From contig NZ_JAAXYC010000033.1 of assembly GCF_018619185.1 (NCBI RefSeq), positions 1 to 42,926 on the forward strand: a stretch of DNA of 42,926 nucleotides, in the 5' to 3' direction. The notes beneath the pieces are model-generated. The model did no database searches and was not told where the DNA came from. It saw only the letters and a program-made list of their open reading frames with translations. The DNA comes from Streptomyces sp. McG3 (GTDB lineage: Bacteria > Actinomycetota > Actinomycetes > Streptomycetales > Streptomycetaceae). A program made the position numbers and the translations under genes. This document shows, piece after piece, positions 31,868 through 40,642 of the stretch (positions are counted from its first letter, which is position 1; the number at the start of each line of letters is the position of its first letter).

Positions 31868-32276
31868 GGGTGACGACTTCAACTACCCCGAGCTCGTACG
31901 GGGGGACGAGGCCGGTCACAGCGACGCGCTGCTGGGGGTCTTCGACCCCATCGCTCCGGTCGCGGCTGCCGCGCTGCGTGCCCTGGACGCGGACGACACC
32001 GAGCGGTACGACGCGCTGATGACCCCGACGCTGCCCCTGGCTCGGCATCTGTTCGCAGCTCCGACGTTCCACTACAAGACCGGGGTGGTCTTCCTCGCCT
32101 GGCTGGCCGGCCATCAGAACCACTTCACCATGGTCGCCGGCGCCCAGAGCAACCGCTCCGTTCCTCATCTGACTGAACTGTTCCGGCTCGCTGACGCGGC
32201 CGGCATCCTTCCTAACCCGGAGCTCGCCGTCCACCGGATGCGCCAGTTCCTCTCCCTGGCGGGAGTGGACGCGTGA
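31863..32276 (+). pseudogene. DUF993 aldolase-like gene, 3' part
   Basis: Continues the interrupted gene: after TAC AC come codons reading GDDFNYPELVRGDEAGHSDA, LLGVFDPIAPVAAAALRALD, ARHLFAAPTFHYKTGVVFLA and NPELAVHRMRQFLSLAGVDA, to the TGA at 32274-32276. Left (740 bases) plus right (409 bases after the duplication) total 1149 bases, exactly 383 codons, so no bases were lost on insertion. It has no start or promoter of its own here. Its stop overlaps the next start (GTGA). Confidence 0.92.
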
Positions 32277-33107
32277 ACGCCGCTCTTGGGCGCCTGTCGC
32301 TCAATCAGATCACCACCAAGCGGTGGAGTCTCGCCGAAGCGGTCTAGGGGTGCGTTGACGCCGGCGTCCCGGCGATCGGCCTGTGGCGGGACAAGGTCGC
32401 GGAAACGGGAGTCGCCGAGGCGGCGAAGCTGGTCCGCGACGCAGGCTTGGCTGTCAGCAGCCTCTGCCGCGGCGGCTTCCTCACCGTCGATGGACCGGAC
32501 GCGCACCGGGCGGCCCTCGCGGAGAACTTCGCGGCGCTGGAGGAGGCGGCGCTGCTCGGCACCGACACCCTCGTCATGGTGGTGGGCGGCCTACCGGAAG
32601 GCTCACGCGATCTCGTGGGCGCCCGGGCTCGCGTCGCCGATGTGATCGCCGAACTCGCTCCGCACGCCGACGACGTCGGGGTGCGTATGGCGATCGAGCC
32701 GCTCCACCCCATGTTCTGCGCGGACCGGGCCGTCGTGTCCACCCTCGCCCAGGCGCTGGACATCGCCGAGCAGCACCCGGTGCACCAGGTGGGCGTGGTC
32801 GTCGACAGCTACCACGTGTGGTGGGATCCGGAGCTTCCGCGACAGATCGAACGTGCGGGACCGCGTATCGCCTCCTATCAGGTCTGCGACTGGACCTTGC
32901 CCCTGCCAGCTGACGCCCTCCTGGGTCGGGGCCATGTCGGGGACGGACACATCGACTTCCGCACTCTTACCCAGCAGGTCGCCGAGGCTGGCTACGCGGG
33001 GTGGATCGAGGTCGAGATCTTCAACGAGCAGATCTGGGACACCCCCCGGCGATCGGACCCTCCAGACGGTCGTCGAACGGCACCTGGCCCACGTGGCCGG
33101 TCGATGA
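32273..33107 (+). pseudogene. sugar-phosphate isomerase/epimerase (xylose-isomerase-like barrel), inactivated
   Basis: Starts GTG 32273 (GTGA overlap) and reads NAALGRLSLNQITTKRWSLA and EAV, then TAG at 32345-32347, then GCVDAGVPAIGLWRDKVAET in the same frame. The amber most likely replaced GAG (Glu) by one G-to-T change. The barrel continues with MAIEPLHPMF (metal-binding Glu), VGVVVDSYHVWWDP (Asp, His), SYQVCDWTLP and GWIEVEIFNEQIWDTP. There a run of six C's (expected five) shifts the frame; the proper end, GDRTLQTVVERHLAHVAG, is in the +1 frame and stops at 33105-33107. Two lesions make it a pseudogene. It was once coupled to DUF993. Confidence 0.92.
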
Positions 33108-33244
33108 AGTCCGTCGTCATCGCCCCGGAATCCTCCAAGCGAACCGTCACAGCAGCGCAGACGGACCGGGCCAGCTCCCCGCACCGCATCCCGCGGGCAG
33201 CGAAGGCCCTCGCCGGAGACGTTTCCGGCAAGGGCCGAGACTGA
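33104..33244 (+). pseudogene. glycerate kinase, N-terminal remnant
   Basis: ATG 33104 overlaps the ancestral isomerase stop (ATGA). The first residues, MKSVVIAPESSKRTVTAAQ, follow the glycerate-kinase N-terminus (VVIAPDSFKGTLTAxE type), but the invariant Asp and Gly are changed and the sequence degenerates before a TGA at 33242-33244. The rest of the kinase (over 300 residues) is absent. This suggests the operon once ended with or contained a glycerate kinase, which together with the hydroxyacid dehydrogenase points to glycerate/hydroxypyruvate metabolism. Nothing recognisable lies between 33245 and 33358. Confidence 0.6.
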
Positions 33245-33358
33245 GCCGACACCTCGCCGGAGGGCCGCTCAAGGTGGCACCCATCGGCCCGCCGACCCGA
33301 CCGGACGAGGTCGACCTAGCCCCGGTGGTGGTTCGAAGTGCCGTGCCAGTACGCGCTG

Positions 33359-34237
33359 TCAGTCCAGGTCGGTCACCGTGACAGAGTCGATGTGGACCGT
33401 GGCGACGGAGACGCCGATCGGGAAGTCACGGCCCTTGGCCGGGTTCCAGGACGGCCGGTAGATGCCGACCTTGAAGTAGGGCTCCTTCGGCTGGTGGAAA
33501 TTGTTCTCCCCGGAGTCGTTCACCAGTTGTCGGCCGTCGCGGCACACCCGCAGAGCCCCTGCGTGGCCAGCGGTGGACCAGTCGATGTCGAACGTCCAGT
33601 TGTTCCACCTGCCGAGGCTCACGGTGCCCAGACGGTACTCGCGTCGTACGGGCTTGGTGTCGGTCGGGTTCTCCAGGTGGAACACGCTCAGCAGCCACTC
33701 GGAATTGCGCACGGAGAGCGCGATAGGCGGATTGGTGTTGGACCCGTCGGACAGTGGCTTGCCGTGCCACTGCGCGACGACGGTGTCGAAGTTGGTCCGT
33801 TCCCAGTCTGCGGGCAGGTAGTTGGAGAAGCTGAAGCGGTACGCGCCGTAGCCCATGGCGTCGTTCGCCACTTCCGCTCGCCACGACTTGCCGTCCCCGG
33901 GCACGGTGAAGCGCCCCGACTGCTTGCCCGCCAGCGCCGGTGAGGTGGCAGCGGTGATCGAACTGCCGGCTTCAGCGCCGTCGTAGCGGTGCTTGACGAA
34001 GTTGAAGTTCTCCGCCGAGCCCTCGAATCCGTCGCTGAAGACGGTCCTCCCGTTGACGGGGGCCGTGCACGAGGAGGGAAGAGCCGACGGGGCGGCCGGC
34101 GCGGTCGCGGCGCCGAAGGCGACCGGTGTCAGAGCAGTCGCGCCCGCGACGAGGGCCGTGGTGCAGATGAGACGCGTTCGGCGGGATGGGCGACGGCGGT
34201 TCCCGTGGTGGGCCGCGGTGGAACGGGTGAACTTCAT
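33359..34237 (-). CDS. exported polysaccharide lyase (heparin-lyase-I-like fold)
   Basis: 292 residues from ATG 34237, with GGAAGGAG four bases upstream. The N-terminus RRRPSRRTRLICTTALVAGA, followed by ALTPVAFGAATAPA, is a signal peptide with a twin-arginine flavour. The mature part resembles the polysaccharide-lyase jelly-roll family: TVFSDGFEGSAENFNFVKHR, SWRAEVANDAMGYGAYRFSF, VVAQWHGKPLSDGSNTNPPI (the characteristic QWHG), RWNNWTFDIDWSTAGHAGAL and EPYFKVGIYRPSWNPAKGRD. Such enzymes cut uronic-acid polymers by beta-elimination. The position beside a sulfatase operon makes a sulfated uronan or glycosaminoglycan a good guess, not a certainty. Confidence 0.85.
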   Translation of the reverse strand: MKFTRSTAAHHGNRRRPSRRTRLICTTALVAGATALTPVAFGAATAPAAPSALPSSCTAPVNGRTVFSDGFEGSAENFNFVKHRYDGAEAGSSITAATSPALAGKQSGRFTVPGDGKSWRAEVANDAMGYGAYRFSFSNYLPADWERTNFDTVVAQWHGKPLSDGSNTNPPIALSVRNSEWLLSVFHLENPTDTKPVRREYRLGTVSLGRWNNWTFDIDWSTAGHAGALRVCRDGRQLVNDSGENNFHQPKEPYFKVGIYRPSWNPAKGRDFPIGVSVATVHIDSVTVTDLD

Positions 34238-34481
34238 GGAGCTCCTTCCAAGGAGCGGTGAGAGATGGGCCGACCGTGCCGGGCGTACCTGTCGCCAGAG
34301 GCAGGTGATGGGTCGGCGGGCATCGACGTCGTCCGGTTCTTTCGTGCCGGACCGACGTCGCCCATACGGGAGTCGGGCGTGGTCGACCAGGTGGGGGACG
34401 TCCCGATTACCGACGGGCGATGGTTTCGTCCGTGGCCTTCGAGGCGATGGCTGCGGATGCTTCCACGGCTCGCGGAGGGCG

Positions 34482-34542
34482 GTCAATGGCCTGGACGAAC
34501 ATGCTTTAGTCATTGACAAAAGAACGGGGGGCTGACTAGTTT
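34482..34542. promoter_or_regulatory. promoter and operator region between lyase and propeller genes
   Basis: On the plus strand, GTCATTGACA (34509-34518) includes TTGACA. After 18 bases follows TAGTTT (34537-34542). The leader to the next gene is about 140 bases. An inverted copy of CATTGAC occurs as GTCAATG at 34482-34488, giving a dyad with centres 29 bases apart that could serve the lyase gene in the other direction. The ten-base core is identical to the catabolic-operon promoter at 10976. The remainder of 34238-34686 shows no gene. Confidence 0.55.
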
Positions 34543-34686
34543 CCGCCCCAGGCTTCAGGCCCGGATCGCGAGCCTCTCTCCGCCGTCGGACCTGCTCTGG
34601 AGTGCTGCTCCTCGTGGCACAACGAGGGTCATGGGCCGTACGACGGCCGTCCCGCCGACCTCGTCCCCCTGTCATCAAGGAGACCT

Positions 34687-36702
34687 ATGCTCCGTCAACC
34701 GCCCCCGAGCAGGCGCCGCATTCTGCAGATCGCCGGTGCGGGCGGGCTCGCTGCCGCCGTTGTGACAGCGGGGGCGTCCTCCGCGACGGCTTCGCCCGCG
34801 CGGGAGCCCCGTACGACGGTCACCGACCTGGGGCCCGCCGTCGTCCAGTTCTCCTTGATGAGCGGGTTGCTGGTCGGTGACACTCTCTACATCGGATCCC
34901 GCAACCTGGAGCCGGCCCGGGTGATCGGCTTCCATGTGCCGAGCCGGAAGGTGGTGTCCCGCACGGATCTGCCTGCGGGGTCCACGGTCGCGGCGCTTGC
35001 CGTGGATCCGACGGGCCGGTTCCTGTACGCCGGAGTCCTGAGCAAGGCCAAGGGCAAGCCCAACCTGTTCCGGTGGGATCTGGCGAGTCCGGACAAGCCT
35101 GCCGAGCCCCTCGGGAAGATCGGCGCCGAGCCCAACGTCCGTGATCTGGCCGTCGCCCCGGACGGAAAGGTCTACGCGGTGGGCGGCAACCCCGGCATCC
35201 CGCCCGCCCTGTGGGAGTACGACCCGTCCACCGGTGCCCTCGTCAGTCTGGGCGTGCCCGATCCGAAGGCCACCCTGGCACGGGCCGTCGCGGCCACGGA
35301 GACCACCGTCTACTTCGGGGCGGGGAGCATGCTGGCCGGCGGGGGTGACACGAGCAAAGCCTCGTTGTTCGCCTTCGATCGGGCCGCGAAGAGCTTCACC
35401 TCCATCGTGCCGAAGGAACTGGAGGGTGACCCGTCCCTCCGGGAGCTGGCTGTCGTCGGTGACCGCTTGGTGATCGGCACCTCCGGGTCGGGCGAGCCCG
35501 CGAAGCTGGCCGTGATGGACCAGGCCAACCCTTCTTCGTACACCGTGGTCTCCGCCGGCGGGAACATGGTCAAGACCATGACCTCCGACGGGGAGCAGGT
35601 GTACTTCACCGACGAGTCCGGCCTGCACGCCTACTCCATGGCTTCGAAAACGGTCTCCCGCGTTGAGTTCGACGGGCCGGAGCTGGGCGAGGTCTGGGGC
35701 GTGGACCACCGTGACGGCAAGCTGCTGGTCGTTTCCGCCTACGGCTTCGTGGCGGAGATCGACCTGGCGGAGGGCACGTCGGTGGTTACCGATCTGGCCG
35801 GGGCGGGTGCCACCGTCGGGCCGCAGTTGGGCATGGGCATCGCCGCCGGTGGGGGCTACGTATACGTCGGAGGCACCGGGGCCATCGCCCGCCACGACAC
35901 GCGCACCGGCGCGGTGGTCAACTTCGCCGTGCCCGGCGAGGCGAAGGACGCCGATGTCGTAGACGGGGTGCTGTACACCGGCCAGTACAACGCGCAGGGA
36001 ATCTGGGCCTACGACCCCACCGACGGTAAACCCCCGCAGCGGGTGGCGAAGTTCGCGAGCGAGCAGAACCGCCCGCTGGACACCTGCTGGGACCCGTGCA
36101 ACGGACTCCTGCTCGTCGGCGTCCAGTCCGACACCGAGGGCGGCGGATCCCTGTGGATCTACGACCCGAGGACCGGCCGGTCGGCCATCCACACCAATCC
36201 CGTCGACGATCGGCAGCTCGTCCGCGCGGTCGCCACCCGTGAGGGCGTCGCCTACCTCGGCGGCGACAACATGCAGGATCAGGGCCCCCGCGCCACGGTC
36301 GTCGCCTTCGACCCGGTCCGCGGTCGGGAACTCTGGCGCATCGACCTGCCGCAGAGCTGGGGCGTGGCCGCGATGGCAGTCCGGGACCGGCACCTCTACG
36401 GGCTGTCCAAGCGGGGGGAGTTCTTCGTCGTCGACCTGCGGGTCCGGCGTGTGGTGCACACGGCCGACCTGAAGGGCATCTCGCCCGGGTTCGCCGCCAT
36501 GGTTACCAACCGGGGCACCGTCTACGGAGTGTCGGACACCACGCTCTTCCGGTTCGATCCCCGGACCTTCGCCGTCAGCACCGTGGTGGCGGACATCAAT
36601 GGCGGTTGGTACAGCGGCCCCCACCTCAACCGGGACGAGCGCGGCATGCTCTACACCCTCAGGGCGACAGACCTGGTGCGGATCGACGACCGGGTGCGTT
36701 GA
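34687..36702 (+). CDS. Tat-exported beta-propeller protein
   Basis: 671 residues; AAGGAG before the ATG. The signal peptide PSRRRILQIAGAGGLAAAVV is a textbook twin-arginine leader. The rest is a series of propeller blades of the WD/PQQ type with repeated x-V-Y-x-G and D-P-x-T/S-G turns: VAALAVDPTGRFLYAGVLSK, VRDLAVAPDGKVYAVGG, LWEYDPSTGALVSLGV, VVDGVLYTGQYNAQGIWAYD, SLWIYDPRTGRSAIHT and ELWRIDLPQSWGVAAMAVRD. Some secreted propellers are polysaccharide lyases or sugar-binding proteins. With a polysaccharide lyase divergently beside it and a matching promoter, a role in breaking or binding the same polymer is likely. The catalytic residues cannot be assigned. Confidence 0.8.
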   Translation: MLRQPPPSRRRILQIAGAGGLAAAVVTAGASSATASPAREPRTTVTDLGPAVVQFSLMSGLLVGDTLYIGSRNLEPARVIGFHVPSRKVVSRTDLPAGSTVAALAVDPTGRFLYAGVLSKAKGKPNLFRWDLASPDKPAEPLGKIGAEPNVRDLAVAPDGKVYAVGGNPGIPPALWEYDPSTGALVSLGVPDPKATLARAVAATETTVYFGAGSMLAGGGDTSKASLFAFDRAAKSFTSIVPKELEGDPSLRELAVVGDRLVIGTSGSGEPAKLAVMDQANPSSYTVVSAGGNMVKTMTSDGEQVYFTDESGLHAYSMASKTVSRVEFDGPELGEVWGVDHRDGKLLVVSAYGFVAEIDLAEGTSVVTDLAGAGATVGPQLGMGIAAGGGYVYVGGTGAIARHDTRTGAVVNFAVPGEAKDADVVDGVLYTGQYNAQGIWAYDPTDGKPPQRVAKFASEQNRPLDTCWDPCNGLLLVGVQSDTEGGGSLWIYDPRTGRSAIHTNPVDDRQLVRAVATREGVAYLGGDNMQDQGPRATVVAFDPVRGRELWRIDLPQSWGVAAMAVRDRHLYGLSKRGEFFVVDLRVRRVVHTADLKGISPGFAAMVTNRGTVYGVSDTTLFRFDPRTFAVSTVVADINGGWYSGPHLNRDERGMLYTLRATDLVRIDDRVR

Positions 36703-36713
36703 CGTGCTGCCCG

Positions 36714-36745
36714 CCCCGGCTTCCGGCGTTTGGCGGAAGCCGGGG
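36714..36745. terminator. bidirectional hairpin terminator
   Basis: A perfect 12-bp stem CCCCGGCTTCCG / CGGAAGCCGGGG with an eight-base loop, between the convergent propeller and GNAT genes. Confidence 0.9.
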
Positions 36746-36760
36746 CTTCGCCGTTCCCGC

Positions 36761-37306
36761 CTATGGCAGCGGAATCTCGAAGTGCACGGTGCCCACCCCC
36801 GGGCCGTGCTCCCCGGTCGTGCGGGCGTCGAAGATCTCCTTGGCCACACTGCGCCAGAACGCCTCGGCGCCCTCGACGTTGACGTTGGTGTGCAGGTAGA
36901 CGCAGTCGTAGCCGGGGGTCTCGGCGGCGAAGGCGCAGGCCCGGTCCACCAGGGTGCGAGCCAGGCCGTGACGCCGGTGGTCCGGGCGCACGTAGACGCG
37001 TACGAGCTGCGCGGTGGTGCCTGAGGGGTAGCGCTCGGCGAGCCAACGGGGGTGTGGCGGATGGGACGGTCCCACCGACCGGATGCCTGTCGTGGCGACG
37101 ACCTCGCCGTTGTGCAGGGCGACCATCAGCACATGGCGCGGGTCATCCACATAGGTGCTCTCGATGTGGATGACGTCCTGGTGCCACGCGGGCACGTAGC
37201 CGTATCCGAAGTCCCGGTAGAAGGTGTCGAGCATGACCCGGCGGGCGCCTTCGGCGTCGGCCGAGGTTGCGGGGCGCACGGTGTAGGGGTGTGAGGGGCG
37301 GTGCAT
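36761..37306 (-). CDS. GNAT-family N-acetyltransferase
   Basis: 181 residues from ATG 37306, with AGGAG five to six bases upstream. It opens with YTVRPATSADAEGARRVMLD, typical of GNAT proteins. Motif A for acetyl-CoA is AQLVRVYVRPDHRRHGLART (V-x-P-x-x-R-x-x-G-x-A). The later part GYDCVYLHTNVNVEGAEAFW corresponds to the family's N-x-x-A-x-x-x-Y/F helix. Its acceptor is unknown. It is divergent from the ATP-grasp operon with 161 bases between, and its -35/-10 (TTGACC at 37407-37402, TAATCG at 37384-37379) overlaps the Fur-type box, so it probably belongs to the same metal-controlled regulon. Confidence 0.85.
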   Translation of the reverse strand: MHRPSHPYTVRPATSADAEGARRVMLDTFYRDFGYGYVPAWHQDVIHIESTYVDDPRHVLMVALHNGEVVATTGIRSVGPSHPPHPRWLAERYPSGTTAQLVRVYVRPDHRRHGLARTLVDRACAFAAETPGYDCVYLHTNVNVEGAEAFWRSVAKEIFDARTTGEHGPGVGTVHFEIPLP

Positions 37307-37365
37307 GGGCTCTCCTGTGAACGCCTGCGGTTCTGCGTGGGGCACGACGAAGCCCCACCCGCTAG

Positions 37366-37407
37366 GTGACAATGAAAACGATTATCGATAGTGTCCTGCT
37401 TGGTCAA
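37366..37407. promoter_or_regulatory. divergent promoters overlapped by a Fur/Zur-like box
   Basis: TGAAAACGATTATCGATA (37373-37390), with the perfect core CGAT-T-ATCG and outer GACA/TGTC, resembles Fur-superfamily operators, closest to zinc-type (Zur) boxes. Plus strand: GTGACA (37366-37371), 17 bases, TAGTGT (37389-37394). Minus strand: TTGACC (37407-37402), 17 bases, TAATCG (37384-37379). The box covers the spacer of one promoter and the -10 of the other, so one repressor could silence both directions. A hairpin (GTGGGGC/GCCCCAC, 37337-37358) lies in the GNAT leader. Confidence 0.6.
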
Positions 37408-37467
37408 GTGACGACACGGTCGCCATGACCGCTGAACGCCTCAATCGCGCTGTGTCAAGGGGAGAAC

Positions 37468-38724
37468 GTGGCTCATTTGCTGATGGTCGAGAGCTGGGTC
37501 GGATCCATGAGCAGACTGTTGCCGCGGGCCGTGCGCGAGGCCGGCCACGAGTTCACCTTCCTCACCCGTGACCTGCACCACTATCTGCGTTCCGCCCCCG
37601 AGGGCACGGCGCATCCGCTCCTCGCGGCCCGCCATGTGCTCACCACCGAGACCAACGACACCGACGCGCTTCTGGACTTCGTCAAGAAGGCCCACGCATC
37701 GCTGCGCTTCGACGGCGTGATCACCTCCTGCGACTACTATCTCCCGACAGCCGCCCGGATCGCCGGCATGCTGAGGCTGCCCGGCCCCACGCCGGAGGCC
37801 GTCGGGAACGCGTGCCGCAAGGACGCGACCCGCCGGGTCCTGGCCGGGGCCGGCGTGCCGGGGCCGCGTTTCGCGGTGTGCGCGGACTGGGCCGAAGCCG
37901 CCGCCGAGGCCCGCGACATCGGCTACCCGCTGGTGCTCAAGCCCGTGGACCTGTGCGCCGGGATGTTCGTCCGCCGTGTCGACGACGAGGCCGCGCTGGC
38001 GCACGCCTACCGCGCCCTCGCCGCCTTCCCCGTCAACGCCCGCGGGCAGCGCCGCGCACCCGTCGTACTCATCGAGGAGCTTCTCGACGGGCCGGAGGTC
38101 AGCGTCGAGACCGTGTCGTTCGGCGGAGCCGTGCACGTCATCGGCGTCACCGACAAGAGCGTCGGCGGCGCACCCGCCTTCATCGAGACAGGACACATGT
38201 TCCCGGCCGCCCTGGACGCCGCGGACACCGAGGCCGCGGAGCAGACCGCGCGCCGGGCACTTGAGGCCCTCGGCCTGGACGAGGTCGTCGCTCACACCGA
38301 GATCAAGCTGACGGCCGACGGGCCACGCCTGGTCGAAGTCAACCCCCGGCCGGCCGGCAACCGCATCACCGAGCTCGTACGGCACGTGACCGGCATCGAC
38401 CTCGCCGCCGCCTGCGTGGACGTGGCGCTCGGCCGCGAGCCGGACCTGCGCCGTCGTGCCACCGGACTGGCCAGCGCGGCGATCGGCTTCCTGGTGCCGG
38501 ACCAGGACGGAGTTCTGGAGACCGTCGACGGCGCGGAAGTGGTCCGCGAGGCACAGGGCCTGCTCGAACTCCAGCTCGCGGACCCCGGCAGGGCCGTCAG
38601 GGCCGCAGGGAGCAACAACGACTACCTCGGCCACGTCATGGCGGGCGACAGCCGTGGCCCGGGCGCCCGCGCGAGTGTCGACGTCCTCCTCGCACAGCTG
38701 AGCCCCCGGGTGGCGACCCGATGA
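37468..38724 (+). CDS. ATP-grasp ligase (amino-acid/peptide ligase type)
   Basis: 418 residues from GTG 37468, with AAGGGGAG upstream. The N-terminal pre-ATP-grasp part has LMVESWVGSMSRLLPRAVRE and FDGVITSCDYYLPTAARIAG. The ATP-grasp core begins KDATRRVLAGAGVPGPRFAV, and has YPLVLKPVDLCAGMFVRRVD (ATP-binding Lys), VVLIEELLDGPEVSVETVSF and the metal-binding GPRLVEVNPRPAGNRITELV. Such proteins join a carboxylate to an amine with ATP. As first gene of a coupled five-gene operon it is probably the bond-forming enzyme of a small product. ATGA overlap with the next gene. Confidence 0.9.
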   Translation: MAHLLMVESWVGSMSRLLPRAVREAGHEFTFLTRDLHHYLRSAPEGTAHPLLAARHVLTTETNDTDALLDFVKKAHASLRFDGVITSCDYYLPTAARIAGMLRLPGPTPEAVGNACRKDATRRVLAGAGVPGPRFAVCADWAEAAAEARDIGYPLVLKPVDLCAGMFVRRVDDEAALAHAYRALAAFPVNARGQRRAPVVLIEELLDGPEVSVETVSFGGAVHVIGVTDKSVGGAPAFIETGHMFPAALDAADTEAAEQTARRALEALGLDEVVAHTEIKLTADGPRLVEVNPRPAGNRITELVRHVTGIDLAAACVDVALGREPDLRRRATGLASAAIGFLVPDQDGVLETVDGAEVVREAQGLLELQLADPGRAVRAAGSNNDYLGHVMAGDSRGPGARASVDVLLAQLSPRVATR

Positions 38725-39554
38725 CCGCCCTCACCGGCGCGGGCCCCGTGGCCACCTCGTACGACGATCTCGCAGAGCGCGTCCTGGCCGGTGTCCTCGG
38801 CCCTGACCCGCGCTTCCTGCGGATCTCGGTGGCCTTCACCACCCGGCAGGCGGTCCGGCACGTGGGCCGCGGCTCCGGTTACCGCAACGAAGTGCTCAGT
38901 CTGCGTCTCGGCGCATCCGTGGGCTCCTGTGCCGTGGAGCCCGGGGAACTGCCAGAGGGTGCCGCCGAGGACTGCGTCGGCGCGGACGTCGCCGGCCTGC
39001 TGGCACACCAGCTGACGCCGGTCCGCGTCGCCGCTCTCGACGCGTACCTGATGCACGTGCTGCCGCACGGCCCCGCCCAGGGCGCCCAGCCCTGCCGACT
39101 GCCCGCCGGTACGTCGCTGGAGAAGTCCCGGGCGCGCGCCGAGGCCGTGGTCGGGCTGATCGACGCCGCGCCGGGAGCGACGGTGCTCATGGTCGGCGTG
39201 GTCAACTCGCTGCTGGAGGCCCTGCGGTCGCGCGGACTCGTGTACATCCCCTGCGACCTCAAGGGCGGTACGACCGAATGGGGGGAGCCCGTACGCACCG
39301 ACGCCCTGGCGGAGCTGGAGCGCTGCGACGCGGTCCTGGCCTCCGGCATGGTCCTCGGCAACGGCAGCTTCGAACCGCTCCGTCAGCACGCCCAGCACCA
39401 TGGCACGCCCCTGGTGATGTTCGCGCAGACCGGCAGCGCGGTCCTGCCCCGCCTGATCGGCTCCGGCGTCACCGCCGTGTGCGCGGAGCCGTACCCCTTC
39501 TTCTGGCTGGACGGCGGCCCGGGGACCATCCACCGCTACAGGAGCACCCTGTGA
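38721..39554 (+). CDS. DUF364 (DUF4213/DUF364, putative heavy-metal-chelation) protein
   Basis: 277 residues, ATG overlapping the ligase stop. The N-terminal DUF4213-like part has ISVAFTTRQAVRHVGRGSGY and GLLAHQLTPVRVAALDAYLM. The C-terminal Rossmann-like DUF364 part has GATVLMVGVVNSLLEALRSR, LERCDAVLASGMVLGNGSFE, TPLVMFAQTGSAVLPRLIGS and AVCAEPYPFFWLDGGPGTIH. The family is annotated as putative heavy-metal chelation, without firm biochemistry that I know of. Its presence behind a Fur-type box fits a metal-linked role. GTGA overlap with the next gene. Confidence 0.85.
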   Translation: MTALTGAGPVATSYDDLAERVLAGVLGPDPRFLRISVAFTTRQAVRHVGRGSGYRNEVLSLRLGASVGSCAVEPGELPEGAAEDCVGADVAGLLAHQLTPVRVAALDAYLMHVLPHGPAQGAQPCRLPAGTSLEKSRARAEAVVGLIDAAPGATVLMVGVVNSLLEALRSRGLVYIPCDLKGGTTEWGEPVRTDALAELERCDAVLASGMVLGNGSFEPLRQHAQHHGTPLVMFAQTGSAVLPRLIGSGVTAVCAEPYPFFWLDGGPGTIHRYRSTL

Positions 39555-40642
39555 CCACGGCAGTCCTACCGACCGCGAAAACCAGGGGCAACCGGGGACT
39601 CCTCGACCTGCTCGGCCGGACCCCGCTCGCCCACGTCACCGTGGACCTGCCGTGCCCGCAGCCCGGATTCTGGGCCAAACTCGAAGGACTCGGCGTCGGC
39701 GGCATGAAAGCGCGGGCGGCCGTCTCCATGCTTCTGGGCGCAGAGAAACGCGGTGAACTGCGCCCGGGCGCACCCGTGGTGGAGTCCACCTCCGGGACGC
39801 TCGGCATCGGACTGGCCTTCGCCGGGCAGGCCCTCGGCCACCCGGTCGTGCTGGTCGGCGACATCGAGCTGGAGCCCTCGATGCGGCAGCTGCTACGTGC
39901 TCACGGAGTCCGGCTGGAGCTCGTCGACCGTCCGGCGGCCGAAGGCGGCTGGCAGGCCGCCCGGCTGGCCCGGCTGCACGAACTACTGACACGGCTACCG
40001 GGCGCGTACTGGCCCGACCAGTACAACAACCCCGACAACACCGCCGGTTACGCCTCCCTCGCGGCCGAACTGACCGACCGGCTGGACCACCTCGACGTAC
40101 TGGTGTGCAGCGTCGGAACCGGCGGGCACAGCGCCGGGATCATCGGCCCGCTCCGGCGCCGCTGGCCCCGCCTGCGGCTCATCGGCGTGGACGCCACCGG
40201 CTCGACCATCTTCGGCCAGCCCGCCCGCGTCCGGCTGATGCGGGGCCTGGGCAGCAGCATTCATCCTCGCAACGTCGCCTACGAAGCCTTCGACGAGGTG
40301 CATTGGGTCGGGCCTGCCGAGGCCGCCGACGCGTGCCGACGGCTGGCCCGCTCCTCCTTCGTCAGCGGAGGCTGGAGCACCGGGGCCGTCGCGCTCGTCG
40401 CCGCCTGGGCCGCCCGCGTCCACCCGGGTGCCGTGGTCGCCACGGTCTTCCCCGACGGTCCGCACCGCTACCTCGGCAGCGTGTTCGACGACGACTTCGC
40501 CGCCACTCATGGCATCGACCCGGCCACCGCCGCCACGCGTCCCGTCGAGATACCGCACCCCACCTCCGTGGAAGTCACCGGCTGGGCCCGGTGCGGCGCG
40601 GTCACCGACCCGGTCGCCGCGATCCGGGAAGAGAGCCCGTGA
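39551..40642 (+). CDS. PLP-dependent cysteine-synthase-like enzyme
   Basis: 363 residues from GTG 39551 (GTGA overlap). Fold-type II PLP enzyme: LLDLLGRTPLAHVTV at the start, PLP lysine in GVGGMKARAAVSML (where cysteine synthases have S-x-K-D-R), substrate loop ESTSGTLGIGLAFAG, phosphate-binding SVGTGGHSAGIIG and closing VFPDGPHRYLGSVFDDDF. The extension of about 40 residues at the C-terminus (HPTSVEVTGWARCGAVTDPV) is not in ordinary cysteine synthases. Relatives such as SbnA use phosphoserine and an amine to build diamino-acid parts of metallophores. A similar replacement reaction is plausible here, but the substrate is unknown. Confidence 0.88.
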   Translation: MTTAVLPTAKTRGNRGLLDLLGRTPLAHVTVDLPCPQPGFWAKLEGLGVGGMKARAAVSMLLGAEKRGELRPGAPVVESTSGTLGIGLAFAGQALGHPVVLVGDIELEPSMRQLLRAHGVRLELVDRPAAEGGWQAARLARLHELLTRLPGAYWPDQYNNPDNTAGYASLAAELTDRLDHLDVLVCSVGTGGHSAGIIGPLRRRWPRLRLIGVDATGSTIFGQPARVRLMRGLGSSIHPRNVAYEAFDEVHWVGPAEAADACRRLARSSFVSGGWSTGAVALVAAWAARVHPGAVVATVFPDGPHRYLGSVFDDDFAATHGIDPATAATRPVEIPHPTSVEVTGWARCGAVTDPVAAIREESP

